From CAZIPZ01 sp964541075 (lineage in GTDB: Bacteria > Acidobacteriota > Terriglobia > 20CM-2-55-15), in the NCBI GenBank assembly GCA_964541075.1, contig CAZIPZ010000035.1:1-24726 (forward strand): a DNA stretch of 24,726 bases. Reading direction: 5' to 3'. The stretch's first letter is position 1; each line of letters begins with the position of its first letter. A program made the translations under genes and the position numbers. Below, in pieces: positions 6,967 through 15,051 of this stretch. The notes beneath the pieces are model-generated. The model was not told where the DNA came from. It saw only the letters and a list, made by a program, of their open reading frames with translations, and did no database searches.

Positions 6967-7943
6967 GCGGCCTCAGCGATCTGATTCGGAAATTCAAAGG
7001 TAAGCGGATTGTGGTGTTCGGCGACCTCGTGGCGGACGTGTTTTCCTACGGCGAAATCTCACGCGTCTCACGGGAGGCTCCCGTCTTGATTTTGAATCAC
7101 CGCGAAACACAGCTTGTTCCTGGCGGCGCGGCAAATGCCGTCCACAACATCTGGTCGCTCGGCGCAAACCCATTACCGGTCGGCGTTGTTGGTGACGACG
7201 AAGAAGGCCGGCAGCTTCTCGACTATTTCTCCAATCTCGGCATTGACATCAGTGGAATCACCGTTTCCAAATCCTACCGGACTCCCACTAAAATGCGGAT
7301 CCTGGCTGGCGCTGTCCATTCTCAACGGCAGCAAATTGTTCGAATGGACTCGGGCGGTCCAATCCAGGACCGCAGGGCGCACGACGGTATTCGAACCAGA
7401 TTGAAGGTCTTTTCCAATGCGCACGCGCTATTGGTGTCCGACTACGGGTATGGCCTCATCACGCCTGAAAGGATCACAAAGATCCGGAAGGACGGAATCC
7501 CGTCGACGATCGATTCCCGTTTTTCGCTCGACGACTTCAGGGGAATGACGGCCGCAACGCCGAATGAGCCTGAAGTCGAGGCTGCCCTTGGCGCCAGGAT
7601 CGGCGATGATCTTAAGAAACTTGAATGGGCAGGCAGAACTCTGTTGCGGAAGCTTAAGCATGAAGCGTTGCTGATTACTCGAGGGAAAGACGGGATGGCT
7701 CTCTTTGAGCGCAAGAAGAAAACGATCCATATCCCCATTCACGGTACGGATGAGATCGCTGATGTCACCGGCGCAGGCGACACGGTCATTGCGACGTTCA
7801 CCCTGGCCCTCGCCGCCGGTGGAAGCTACTATGACGCCGCACGGTTGGCGAACTACGCCGGCGGGATCGTTGTGATGAAATATGGAACAAGACCGGTGAC
7901 CTCTGAGGAATTGTCTGCAGCGGTTGAGGCAGATGCATCATGA
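6963..7943 (+). CDS. rfaE1: D-glycero-beta-D-manno-heptose 7-phosphate kinase
   Basis: The 326-residue protein is a ribokinase/PfkB-fold kinase that phosphorylates heptose 7-phosphate at C1 to make the bisphosphate used by GmhB. VFGDLVADVF near the N-terminus, VPGGAANAV (residues 52-60) and DVTGAGDT (267-274, catalytic base Asp273) are the family signatures; the N-terminal form is that of the HldE kinase domain. In E. coli this domain is fused to the adenylyltransferase as HldE. Here it ends with a stop, and the adenylyltransferase is a separate gene overlapping by ATGA at 7940. Both ends of this gene are 4-base overlaps, so it is presumably translated in concert with gmhB and rfaE2. Confidence 0.93.
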   Translation: MSGLSDLIRKFKGKRIVVFGDLVADVFSYGEISRVSREAPVLILNHRETQLVPGGAANAVHNIWSLGANPLPVGVVGDDEEGRQLLDYFSNLGIDISGITVSKSYRTPTKMRILAGAVHSQRQQIVRMDSGGPIQDRRAHDGIRTRLKVFSNAHALLVSDYGYGLITPERITKIRKDGIPSTIDSRFSLDDFRGMTAATPNEPEVEAALGARIGDDLKKLEWAGRTLLRKLKHEALLITRGKDGMALFERKKKTIHIPIHGTDEIADVTGAGDTVIATFTLALAAGGSYYDAARLANYAGGIVVMKYGTRPVTSEELSAAVEADAS

Positions 7944-8401
7944 AGCTGCGTCCGCTCGAAGAAATTTGCAGGCTGGTGAAAGGAAAGAAGGTTGTGCTCG
8001 CCAATGGGTGTTTCGACATCCTCCACGTTGGTCATCTAAGGTACCTGAACGAAGCCCGAACACTCGGAGATGTTCTTGTGGTCGCCGTCAATAGCGATCG
8101 CTCGGTTCAGAAAATCAAGGAGCCGGGCCGTCCAATTATGAATGAGAACGAGCGTGTTGGGTTGATCTCCGCCCTGAAGGTTGTGGATTATGTCGTTCTC
8201 TTCGATGATCCCGACGTCTCAGAGGTGCTAGCCGCATTGAGACCGTCGGTCCATGCGAAAGGCACGGACTATACGGAGCAGACTGTTCCCGAACGTGATA
8301 AGGTCCTGGCGTACGGCGGAATCGTTCGAATTACTGGCGACGCCAAGAATCATTCGACACGCGACGTCATCAAGACAATTTTGGAGAAGTCTGGCAAGTG
8401 A
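7940..8401 (+). CDS. rfaE2: D-glycero-beta-D-manno-heptose 1-phosphate adenylyltransferase
   Basis: The 153-residue protein is a cytidylyltransferase-fold nucleotidyltransferase. It joins AMP from ATP to heptose 1-phosphate, giving ADP-D,D-heptose. NGCFDILHVGH (residues 22-32) contains the HxGH nucleotide-binding motif, and AVNSDRSV, ERVGLISAL and a C-terminal STRDVIKTIL are typical of the HldE C-terminal domain. Its length fits a stand-alone adenylyltransferase. It overlaps rfaE1 by ATGA and waaC by GTGA. The next pathway enzyme, the HldD epimerase, is not in the window, so whether the D,D or L,D form is transferred cannot be told here. Confidence 0.94.
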   Translation: MKLRPLEEICRLVKGKKVVLANGCFDILHVGHLRYLNEARTLGDVLVVAVNSDRSVQKIKEPGRPIMNENERVGLISALKVVDYVVLFDDPDVSEVLAALRPSVHAKGTDYTEQTVPERDKVLAYGGIVRITGDAKNHSTRDVIKTILEKSGK

Positions 8402-9477
8402 TTGCGAAGTCGAAGCGCGAAAGCCTTCATCGGTTTCTGGTCGTAAAATTCAGTTCTCTGGGCGATATTGTCCATTGCCTTCCTTCTGTTGCTCAACTGA
8501 GAAAGGCGTTTCCACATGCCGAAATCGATTGGTTGATCGAGCGAAAGAACAAAACTGTCGTGGACATCAGCGGCCTGGATGTCCGACTGATACCTGTCGA
8601 CACCTACCAATGGCGGAACAGTCCCGGTATCGGCAGCGCGAAAGAAATTGCCGAGTTTGTTTGGGCGCTTCGAACAGACGGTTACGACTGCACCATCGAC
8701 TTCCAGGGTTTGCTCAAATCCGCCTTCTTCGGCTACCTGTCCGGTGCTCCTATCCGAATCGGTTGGGAGCGCGACTTCCTCAAAGAATCAGTGAGCCGCT
8801 TCTTTTACACAGAGGTTGTCACTCCACGTCGTATTCACATCATCGACCAGCAAATGGAATTGCTGAAGCCTCTGGACATCGATCCCAACTGGGAAACCGA
8901 AGTACCGGTGCGCGCGCCGGAACAAGCTCGCACATCTGTTGAGCAAAAGCTCCAGGGAATGAAGGATTACGTCGTTATCAATCCCGGTGGAAACTGGCCC
9001 ACGAAGTGTTGGGAACCCGAAAGGTACGGGGCATTAGCGCAACGTTTGATGAATGATGGGATTCCAGTCCTTGTGACTTGGGGACCGGGAGAAGAGTCAC
9101 TGGTTCGCAGATTGGTTAACGCAGCAGGCCCAGGCATCCGGCAGATTCCGACAACGTTGGAAGAGCTTGTCGCTCTATGCGAGAAAGCGAGGCTCTTTGT
9201 TGGAGGCGATACCGGCCCAATGCATTTGGCGGCGGCCGTTGGGGCGCCCATAGTTTCTATTTTCGGTCCGACAAGCAGCGATAGGAATGGCCCATTTCGC
9301 CGCGAAGACATCGTCATCGAACGGAGGCTGCCCTGCCGCCCGTGCTATGAGCGGGAGAAATGTCCGTTGGAGCATCTTCAATGTATGGTCGATATCACGG
9401 TCGACCATGTCTATGAAGGCTGCCGAAAACGGTTGTCGCTCGCAGGCGAATCCGTTCCGCTCCAGCCGGATAAGTAA
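8398..9477 (+). CDS. waaC: lipopolysaccharide heptosyltransferase I (GT9)
   Basis: The 359-residue protein is a second GT9 heptosyltransferase. VKFSSLGDIVHCLP with Asp23 is the WaaC-type N-terminal motif (S-S-x-G-D-x-x-H). NPGGNWPTKCWEPERYG and VGGDTGPMHLAAAVGAP form the donor site, then FGPTSSDRNGP. WaaC adds the first heptose to Kdo; the assignment as heptosyltransferase I rather than III or II rests on the N-terminal motif and the partner waaF. A four-cysteine segment (C-x2-C-x5-C-P-x5-C) near residues 305-325 parallels that in WaaF. The start is GTG at 8398, with a GGAGA about 10 bases upstream, overlapping the rfaE2 stop by 4 bases. Confidence 0.88.
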   Translation: MIAKSKRESLHRFLVVKFSSLGDIVHCLPSVAQLRKAFPHAEIDWLIERKNKTVVDISGLDVRLIPVDTYQWRNSPGIGSAKEIAEFVWALRTDGYDCTIDFQGLLKSAFFGYLSGAPIRIGWERDFLKESVSRFFYTEVVTPRRIHIIDQQMELLKPLDIDPNWETEVPVRAPEQARTSVEQKLQGMKDYVVINPGGNWPTKCWEPERYGALAQRLMNDGIPVLVTWGPGEESLVRRLVNAAGPGIRQIPTTLEELVALCEKARLFVGGDTGPMHLAAAVGAPIVSIFGPTSSDRNGPFRREDIVIERRLPCRPCYEREKCPLEHLQCMVDITVDHVYEGCRKRLSLAGESVPLQPDK

Positions 9478-9992
9478 TGCTGCAGCGAATACGGGTTCCG
9501 CTCGGTTTTGTCGTTGCCGGTCTCGTTCTCTATTTTGCTGAACCCACCACGATCTCAATTCTCACAGGTCTTCCTATCGCTCTCCTCGGCGCCTTATTCC
9601 GGCTCCTTGCGGCCGGAGTAATTCACAAGGACTCGGAGCTCGCCACGTCCGGTATATACGGACTTACGCGCAATCCCCTGTATCTGGGCAGTTCCCTTCT
9701 CGCAGCCGGTTTTGCGATCATGAGCGCGAACAACATTGCTGCCGTTCTTCTGCTGGCGCCATTTATTCTGATTTACCCAACGATCGTGCTGCGAGAGGAG
9801 TCGCACCTGGCAAAACTGTTTCCAGAACAGTTCAGGCAATACAAATCAAAAGTTCCACGTTTTTTTCCATTCCCGGCTCGCGTCCGCCTCGTTTTTTCTT
9901 TTCAGCAATACATGGCGAACCGCGAATACAACGCGGCGCTCGGTTTCCTTGCGGCTATGAGCATACTTGTAGCGAAGTGGTGGCGCGGTTAA
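9477..9992 (+). CDS. ICMT/PEMT-family integral membrane methyltransferase-like protein
   Basis: The 171-residue protein has hydrophobic segments at about 8-22, 29-48, 72-104 (probably two helices) and 152-168. LTRNPLYLGS (residues 63-72) is the R-[NH]-P-x-Y-x-G motif, and EESHLAKLFPEQFRQYKSKVPRF is the conserved E-E-x-x-L...F...Y...V-P-R block of isoprenylcysteine carboxyl methyltransferase and phospholipid N-methyltransferase relatives. Members bind SAM at the membrane face and methylate lipid-like substrates, but the substrate here is unknown. The start overlaps the waaC stop as TAATG, so it is probably the last gene of the LPS cluster. Its position suggests a lipid or LPS precursor, which is inference only. 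Confidence 0.85.
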   Translation: MLQRIRVPLGFVVAGLVLYFAEPTTISILTGLPIALLGALFRLLAAGVIHKDSELATSGIYGLTRNPLYLGSSLLAAGFAIMSANNIAAVLLLAPFILIYPTIVLREESHLAKLFPEQFRQYKSKVPRFFPFPARVRLVFSFQQYMANREYNAALGFLAAMSILVAKWWRG

Positions 9993-10058
9993 GTCGAGAA
10001 TTCTCCTGGAATCCTCGCCATTTCCGAACCGCAAAGTCTTTATTCTCAAACAACGAGG

Positions 10059-10087
10059 TTGATTTAACGGCCGGCCAAACCTATACT
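10059..10087 (+). promoter_or_regulatory. sigma70-type promoter for the rimP operon
   Basis: TTGATT at 10059-10064 and TATACT at 10082-10087 are separated by exactly 17 bases, a strong match to the housekeeping consensus (4/6 and 5/6). Transcription would start near 10094, only about 9 bases before a terminator-like hairpin and about 47 bases before the rimP ATG. It lies in the 148-base gap between the LPS cluster and rimP. Confidence 0.65.
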
Positions 10088-10102
10088 CCAAGAGAGCTTT
10101 TG

Positions 10103-10128
10103 AAGTGGGCGTTTCGCCCACTTTTTTA
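10103..10128 (+). terminator. perfect terminator-like hairpin directly before rimP
   Basis: AAGTGGGCG (10103-10111), a TTT loop and the exact complementary arm (10115-10123) form a perfect 9-bp GC-rich stem followed by a T-rich run. It can end transcription of the upstream LPS cluster 111 bases after its last stop. It also sits inside the rimP leader, about 9 bases after the predicted start and 18 bases before the ATG, so it may act as an attenuator. GTGGGC/GCCCAC hairpins before rimP occur in other bacteria, to my knowledge. Confidence 0.8.
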
Positions 10129-10140
10129 TTGTTATATGGC

Positions 10141-10632
10141 ATGGGAGTTGATTGGAATCGGATTCAACAACTTATACAAAGGGCCACTGAAGGCTTGGGA
10201 TATGAGTTAGTTGAAGCGCAGCTGAAGGGACCGGGCAAGAGCTCTATCCTGAGGATCTATATAGACGGGCCCACCGGCGTTTCCCATAGCGATTGCGCAC
10301 TCGTCAGCGAACAGGTGGGAACGGTTCTCGATGTAGAAGATCTGATTCCGTTTTCCTACACACTTGAGGTTTCTTCGCCCGGCCTTGACCGGAAGCTTGT
10401 CAAGGATGCGGATTATGTTCGCTTCGATGGAAAGCTGGCGAGGATTCAGACCAAGATTCCGTTGAATCACCAGAAAGTATTTCGAGGACGTCTAAAGGGT
10501 CTTCAAGACGGAAAGATCCGGTTGGAATCGCCGAAGGGCGATCTGTTGGAGATCCCGCTTGATGTCGTCCAAGAAGCCAGGCTTGAGTTTGACTGGGCGG
10601 CTGAGAAATCGAGGCCTGGAAAATCGCGCTAG
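10141..10632 (+). CDS. rimP: ribosome maturation factor RimP
   Basis: The 163-residue protein is the RimP 30S maturation factor. GLGYELVEAQL and LRIYIDGPTGVSHSDC are the conserved N-terminal domain, YTLEVSSPGLDR is the family signature, and a C-terminal SH3-like beta domain follows (residues about 90-160). The start is the ATG at 10141. An in-frame GTG at 10105 would place the start inside the hairpin stem and has no family support. No Shine-Dalgarno sequence is visible between the hairpin T-run and the ATG. It is the first gene of the rimP-nusA-infB operon and ends 15 bases before nusA. Confidence 0.93.
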   Translation: MGVDWNRIQQLIQRATEGLGYELVEAQLKGPGKSSILRIYIDGPTGVSHSDCALVSEQVGTVLDVEDLIPFSYTLEVSSPGLDRKLVKDADYVRFDGKLARIQTKIPLNHQKVFRGRLKGLQDGKIRLESPKGDLLEIPLDVVQEARLEFDWAAEKSRPGKSR

Positions 10633-10647
10633 TTTAGGAGTTTGACG

Positions 10648-12039
10648 ATGTCGAATTTGCTCTTTCAGACGATCGATCAGATCAGCAGGGAGAAAGGCAT
10701 CGACCCGCAAATTGTGATTCACGCCATCGAGGATGCGATTGTCGTCGCCTCCCGAAAGTATTTTCGCTCCAATGAGGAATTGCGCGGCCGAATCAACAGC
10801 GAAACTGGAGAGGTCGATGTCTACGCAGTGAAGAAAGTTGTTGAGGATGTAACAAACCCCGTTCGCGAACTCTCACTTGACGAAGCTCGTTCCATAAAAG
10901 CAGACGCCCAACTGGAGGAAGAAATTGAATTTCTTAAGCCCACTGTCGGGCTGGGTCGAATCGCCGCCCAAATGGCGAAACAAGTCATCTTCCAGAAGGT
11001 CCGGGAAGCCGAACGAGAAAGCGTATATGCCGAGTACCACAAACACGTGGGCGAGGTCGTCAATTGCGTTGTAAAGCGATACGAGAATGGCGACCTGATC
11101 GTGGAATTAGGAAAGACCGAAGCCAAACTGCCGAAGCGGGAACAATCCAAGCTGGAAAACTTCGCAGTGTCGGACCGTATTCGGGTCATCATCATCAAGG
11201 TCGAGAAAACTTCGAAAGGCCCGCAAGTAATTGTATCGCGCACGGATCCCGCTCTGGTGCAGCATTTGTTTCAGACAGAGGTGCCCGAAATCTACGACGG
11301 AACGGTTCAGATCAAGAGCGTCGCTCGAGAGGCCGGTGAACGCACCAAGATCGCCGTGACGTCACGTGAAAAGGATGTCGATCCGGTTGGGGCGTGCGTC
11401 GGCATGAAAGGAACACGAGTTCAGTCCATCATCCGCGAACTCCGAGGGGAGAAGATTGACATTATTCAGTGGTCCGACGATATCGTGACCTTTGCGACAA
11501 ACGCAATCAGTCCGGCAAAAATCAGCCGAGTCTCCGTCGTCGATAGCACTGAAAAGATTATGGAAATGGTTGTCGAAGACAGCCAGCTTTCCCTCGCGAT
11601 CGGCAAGAAAGGGCAGAATGTCCGGCTCGCATCCAAGCTGATCGGATGGCGCATTGACATCAAGAGTGAAGAAGAAAAACGCGCAGAAATCGAAAGCCAG
11701 ATCGACCAGATGCAAATTACTCCCACTCTTCTCGAAAGCATGACAGGCTTGACGCCTAATCTGATTCAAAAGCTCAACGCCGCGGGAATCTCGACCGTGG
11801 AACAGCTCGCCGATCTCTCGCCGGAGGATTTGCAGAACATCCCGGGCATTGGCGCCAAGACGATAGAAAAGATCAGCGATGTCCTTTCAGACTATTACAC
11901 GCAGTCCCCTGCATATCAGGATGAAATGGAACGTTTGACACAGCAACGGATGTTCGCAAAGGATGAGCCCGAGCCCGTAGTTGAGAAGGCATCGGAAAGT
12001 TCGAAAGAAAGCAGCGAAGAGCGAGCGCCAGAAGAGTAA
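10648..12039 (+). CDS. nusA: transcription termination/antitermination factor NusA
   Basis: The 463-residue NusA binds RNA polymerase and nascent RNA to modulate pausing, termination and antitermination. Residues 1-125 form the polymerase-binding N-terminal domain, 136-200 the S1 domain, and two KH domains follow with GMKG at 252-255 and GKKG at 319-322. Residues about 366-415 form a helix-hairpin-helix repeat (NIPGIGAKT). The C-terminal 25 residues are Glu- and Ser-rich. This gives one HhH unit rather than the two acidic repeats of E. coli NusA. ATG at 10648 is chosen over TTG at 10642 because AGGAG lies 7 bases upstream of the ATG. Confidence 0.97.
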   Translation: MSNLLFQTIDQISREKGIDPQIVIHAIEDAIVVASRKYFRSNEELRGRINSETGEVDVYAVKKVVEDVTNPVRELSLDEARSIKADAQLEEEIEFLKPTVGLGRIAAQMAKQVIFQKVREAERESVYAEYHKHVGEVVNCVVKRYENGDLIVELGKTEAKLPKREQSKLENFAVSDRIRVIIIKVEKTSKGPQVIVSRTDPALVQHLFQTEVPEIYDGTVQIKSVAREAGERTKIAVTSREKDVDPVGACVGMKGTRVQSIIRELRGEKIDIIQWSDDIVTFATNAISPAKISRVSVVDSTEKIMEMVVEDSQLSLAIGKKGQNVRLASKLIGWRIDIKSEEEKRAEIESQIDQMQITPTLLESMTGLTPNLIQKLNAAGISTVEQLADLSPEDLQNIPGIGAKTIEKISDVLSDYYTQSPAYQDEMERLTQQRMFAKDEPEPVVEKASESSKESSEERAPEE

Positions 12040-12115
12040 AATAAATGATACTCTTCCCTCTCATCTACCGATGAGGGTTCATCAAATGAATTGAGTTTGA
12101 GGTTTATTAGAACGA

Positions 12116-14716
12116 ATGCCAAAGCTTCGAGTTTACCAGCTAGCCCGCGAGCTAAACCGCGACAACTCCGAAATCATACGAGAGTTGCAGCATATGGGCG
12201 TGCCGGTGACGTCTCATTCGAATACGGTCGAGGACCGGCTCGCCGAACAGCTTCGAAAGAAGCTCGGTGATGTAGAGCCGGAGCCCAAAGTCGCCGCGCC
12301 AGTTCCCGAGGTCGAAGAAGTTAAAGCTGAAGCTCTCAAGGTAGAGGCGCCGCCTGCGCCTCCTCCCCGTCCCCGTGTTGAGGCGGAAGCGCCAAAGGTC
12401 GAACCGAAGCCGGAACCCAAGGTCGAAGAGAGACCGCAACCAGTTCCAACTGTTGCTGCTCAGCCCACGGCGAAAATCGAAGCCCCTCTGCCGCCGCCCG
12501 TGCGTCCAACTGCACCGGCAGCCAAGGCGACGTCGCCCGCGCCTACGCAGGCGCCGCCTCCTCCCAAGGCCGAGCCTCCGCATGAAGAACGCAAAACGAT
12601 GCAGCAGATTGTCCAGGAACGTCTCAGGCAACAACACCGACTGCCCCCTACGCCGCCGCCGGGACAGCGCCGACCACCATTTGAACGGCCGGGACAACGT
12701 CCCCCGGTTCCAGGACAATCGAGACACCCTTCTGCGCCGGGAATGCAAAACCGTGGCGCCGCGCCAGCAGCACCGTCTGGAGCGCGGCCTTGGACCCGTC
12801 CCGGAGCGCCTCCTTTGCCGACTCCGACCGACCAGCGCAGACCCCCTACGCACCGGCACGAGGTCGATCGCACGCAGCGATACGAGCGGCAGGCGGAAAA
12901 GAAACTCGATACTCCTTTCGTCCGCCCAGCGCCCAAACCTGAACCTCCGCGTGAGTTTCGCAAGATCACACTAACGGAAGGCCTTACCGTAAAGGATTTG
13001 GCTGAAAAACTCGACGTTCGCACCAAGGATATGATCAAGAAACTCATGGATCGCGGTGTATTCGCGACGATCAATCAGACGCTCGACAGAGAAATGGCGA
13101 AGGAAATTGCGAAGGACTTCAATGCCGAGGCCGACTTCGTCACCTTTGAAGAAAGCGTCATGCTGGACGCGGTCGAAGTCAGCGTTCCTGAAAATCTTCA
13201 GGCGCGAGCGCCAGTGGTCACCATCATGGGACACGTTGATCACGGCAAGACATCCCTTCTGGACGCTGTCCGGAAAACTCGTGTAACAGAGCAGGAAGCG
13301 GGCGGAATCACGCAGCACATCGGCGCCTATCAGGTGACCGTCAAGGAAGGCCGCAAGATCACTTTCCTGGATACACCCGGCCATGAGGCATTCACGATGA
13401 TGCGGGCTCGCGGAGCACGCGTCACCGACATCGTGGTGCTCGTCGTTGCCGCCGACGATGGCGTCATGCCTCAAACCATCGAGTCCATTAATCACACGCG
13501 GTCGGCCAAGGTTCCCTTTGTCGTCGCAATCAACAAGGTCGACAAGCCCGGCGTCAATCCCGAACGGGTGAAGCGGGAACTGGCGGAGCAGGGCTTACTT
13601 GCAGAAGATTGGGGCGGCGACACTGTCATGGTTGAGGTTTCCGCGAAGACTGGACAGAACCTCGAACTTCTTCTCGAAATGATTCTTTTGGTCGCCGACA
13701 TCCAGGCGCTGAAGGCGGATCCCGGCCTTCCGGCCATGGGCACCGTCCTAGAAGCAAAGATCGATAAAGGACGCGGCAGCGTCGCCACGGTGCTGGTGCA
13801 AAACGGAACATTGAAAGTCGGCGAAAACTTTATTGCTGGCGCAATCTTCGGCAAAGTTCGAGCGATGTTTGATGAGCATGCGCAGCTTGTGAAAGAGGCC
13901 GGACCGTCCACTCCTGTTGAAGTTCTTGGGCTACAAGGACTTCCAATGGCGGGAGACTCGTTCCAGGCAATTGCGGACGACAACAAGGCCCGACAGATCG
14001 CGTCGTACCGTCAGGAAAAGCTCCGCGACACCGCCATGACGAAGACTGCACGCCTCACACTCGATCAGCTGCATAAACAACTCACCGAGGGTGAGATCAA
14101 GGAAGTGCCGCTCATCTTAAAGTGCGACGTTCAAGGATCGCAGGAAGCCCTAACGGAAATGTTGAACAGGCTCAGCACCGACAAAGTGAAAGTTCGGATT
14201 ATTCATTCGAGCGTCGGTGCAATCACTGAAACCGACGTCCTGCACGCTACGACTTCCAACGCGATTATCATCGGGTTCAACGTCCGACCGGAGCGAAAAG
14301 CCGCCGAGCTTGCCAACCGTGAGAAAGTGGACATTCGACTGCATACGATTATTTACAATGTGGTTGACGAAATTAAGCAGGCGATGCAAGGCGTGCTGGA
14401 GCCTGTCATTAAAGAAACCTATCTCGGGGCGGCGGAAGTTCGAAATACCTTCAGAGTGCCAAAAGTTGGCACGATCGCCGGTTGCTACGTCACCGACGGC
14501 AAGGTTACGCGAAGCGCTCAAGTGCGTTTGCTGCGCGATAATGTTGTGATATTCGAAGGCAAGATCGCCTCGCTGAAGCGATTCAAGGAAGACGCCTCCG
14601 AGGTGGCTCGCGGTTACGAATGCGGCATCGGCATCCAGAACTATAACGACGTTAAAATCGGCGACACCATCGAGGCATTCGTCACCGAAAAGGTTATGGC
14701 GGACGTCGGGGCATAA
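12116..14716 (+). CDS. infB: translation initiation factor IF-2
   Basis: The 866-residue GTPase delivers initiator fMet-tRNA to the 30S subunit. An N-terminal IF2_N domain (residues 1-50) is followed by a Pro/Ala/Glu-rich, low-complexity linker (about 55-280), then a second IF2_N-type domain (KITLTEGLTVKDLAEKL onward). The G domain has GHVDHGKT (372-379), DTPGH (419-423) and NKVD (473-476), then SAKTGQN. The C-terminal part holds domains II-IV. A GAGG about 13 bases upstream is a weak ribosome site. The gap from nusA is 76 bases, and there is no ylxR or L7Ae-like gene between them. Confidence 0.98.
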   Translation: MPKLRVYQLARELNRDNSEIIRELQHMGVPVTSHSNTVEDRLAEQLRKKLGDVEPEPKVAAPVPEVEEVKAEALKVEAPPAPPPRPRVEAEAPKVEPKPEPKVEERPQPVPTVAAQPTAKIEAPLPPPVRPTAPAAKATSPAPTQAPPPPKAEPPHEERKTMQQIVQERLRQQHRLPPTPPPGQRRPPFERPGQRPPVPGQSRHPSAPGMQNRGAAPAAPSGARPWTRPGAPPLPTPTDQRRPPTHRHEVDRTQRYERQAEKKLDTPFVRPAPKPEPPREFRKITLTEGLTVKDLAEKLDVRTKDMIKKLMDRGVFATINQTLDREMAKEIAKDFNAEADFVTFEESVMLDAVEVSVPENLQARAPVVTIMGHVDHGKTSLLDAVRKTRVTEQEAGGITQHIGAYQVTVKEGRKITFLDTPGHEAFTMMRARGARVTDIVVLVVAADDGVMPQTIESINHTRSAKVPFVVAINKVDKPGVNPERVKRELAEQGLLAEDWGGDTVMVEVSAKTGQNLELLLEMILLVADIQALKADPGLPAMGTVLEAKIDKGRGSVATVLVQNGTLKVGENFIAGAIFGKVRAMFDEHAQLVKEAGPSTPVEVLGLQGLPMAGDSFQAIADDNKARQIASYRQEKLRDTAMTKTARLTLDQLHKQLTEGEIKEVPLILKCDVQGSQEALTEMLNRLSTDKVKVRIIHSSVGAITETDVLHATTSNAIIIGFNVRPERKAAELANREKVDIRLHTIIYNVVDEIKQAMQGVLEPVIKETYLGAAEVRNTFRVPKVGTIAGCYVTDGKVTRSAQVRLLRDNVVIFEGKIASLKRFKEDASEVARGYECGIGIQNYNDVKIGDTIEAFVTEKVMADVGA

Positions 14717-14722
14717 CGCCCA

Positions 14723-15007
14723 ATGGTTGTCATTGCGCTGCTCACCCTCGACATACATATACCTCACGCTCAGTCTCTCAAAGAAAAGCGAATGGTGGTC
14801 AGGCGGCTGAAAGATCGCCTGAGATCCAAGTTCAACGTCTCCGTCGCGGAAGTTGATCATCAGGATCTCTGGCAGCGGTCTCAGGTGAGCGTTGTCATTG
14901 TTGGTCCCGATGAAGGCTTCCTTGAGAAGGTGCTGCGTGAGGCTGCGGAAGAGGCCGAGCGAATTCTTCCGGAATGTACGATCCAGAGCAACGTTGAGAT
15001 TGTGTAG
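14723..15007 (+). CDS. ylxP: DUF503/YlxP-family protein
   Basis: The 94-residue protein matches the YlxP (DUF503) family: MVVIALLTLDIHIPHAQSLK with SLKEKR at 18-23, RLRSKFNVSVAEVD, and a VVIVGPD strand. Members are small single-domain alpha/beta proteins usually coded between infB and rbfA, as here. The biochemical role is not established. Its position suggests a link to initiation or 30S assembly. The ATG lies 6 bases after the infB stop, which implies cotranslation or read-on by terminating ribosomes. Confidence 0.88.
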   Translation: MVVIALLTLDIHIPHAQSLKEKRMVVRRLKDRLRSKFNVSVAEVDHQDLWQRSQVSVVIVGPDEGFLEKVLREAAEEAERILPECTIQSNVEIV

Positions 15008-15051
15008 CACACCGCGACAATCGTAGTGTTCTACCAGGAAAGATCGTTCGT

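Noticed and set aside
9996..10005. Palindrome GAGAATTCTC just after the ICMT-like gene
   Set aside because: It has no loop, no T-run and no promoter context, and the clear terminator lies about 100 bases later.
12045..12094. Two tandem mini-ORFs (MILFPLIYR and MRVHQMN, overlapping as ATGA) in the nusA-infB gap
   Set aside because: Neither has a good ribosome site and neither abuts the infB ATG, so they are probably chance. A bulged 8-bp stem at about 12057-12076 is also too weak to call.
12152..13074. Long minus-strand open frames (235 and 204 codons) opposite infB
   Set aside because: They mirror the Pro/Ala-rich IF2 linker. Their Arg/Gly/Ser-rich translations have no domain signals, as expected of GC-rich low-complexity shadows.
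14150..15010. A 286-codon minus-strand frame opposite the infB 3' end and ylxP
   Set aside because: It spans two real genes on the other strand and has no family resemblance, so it is a shadow frame.
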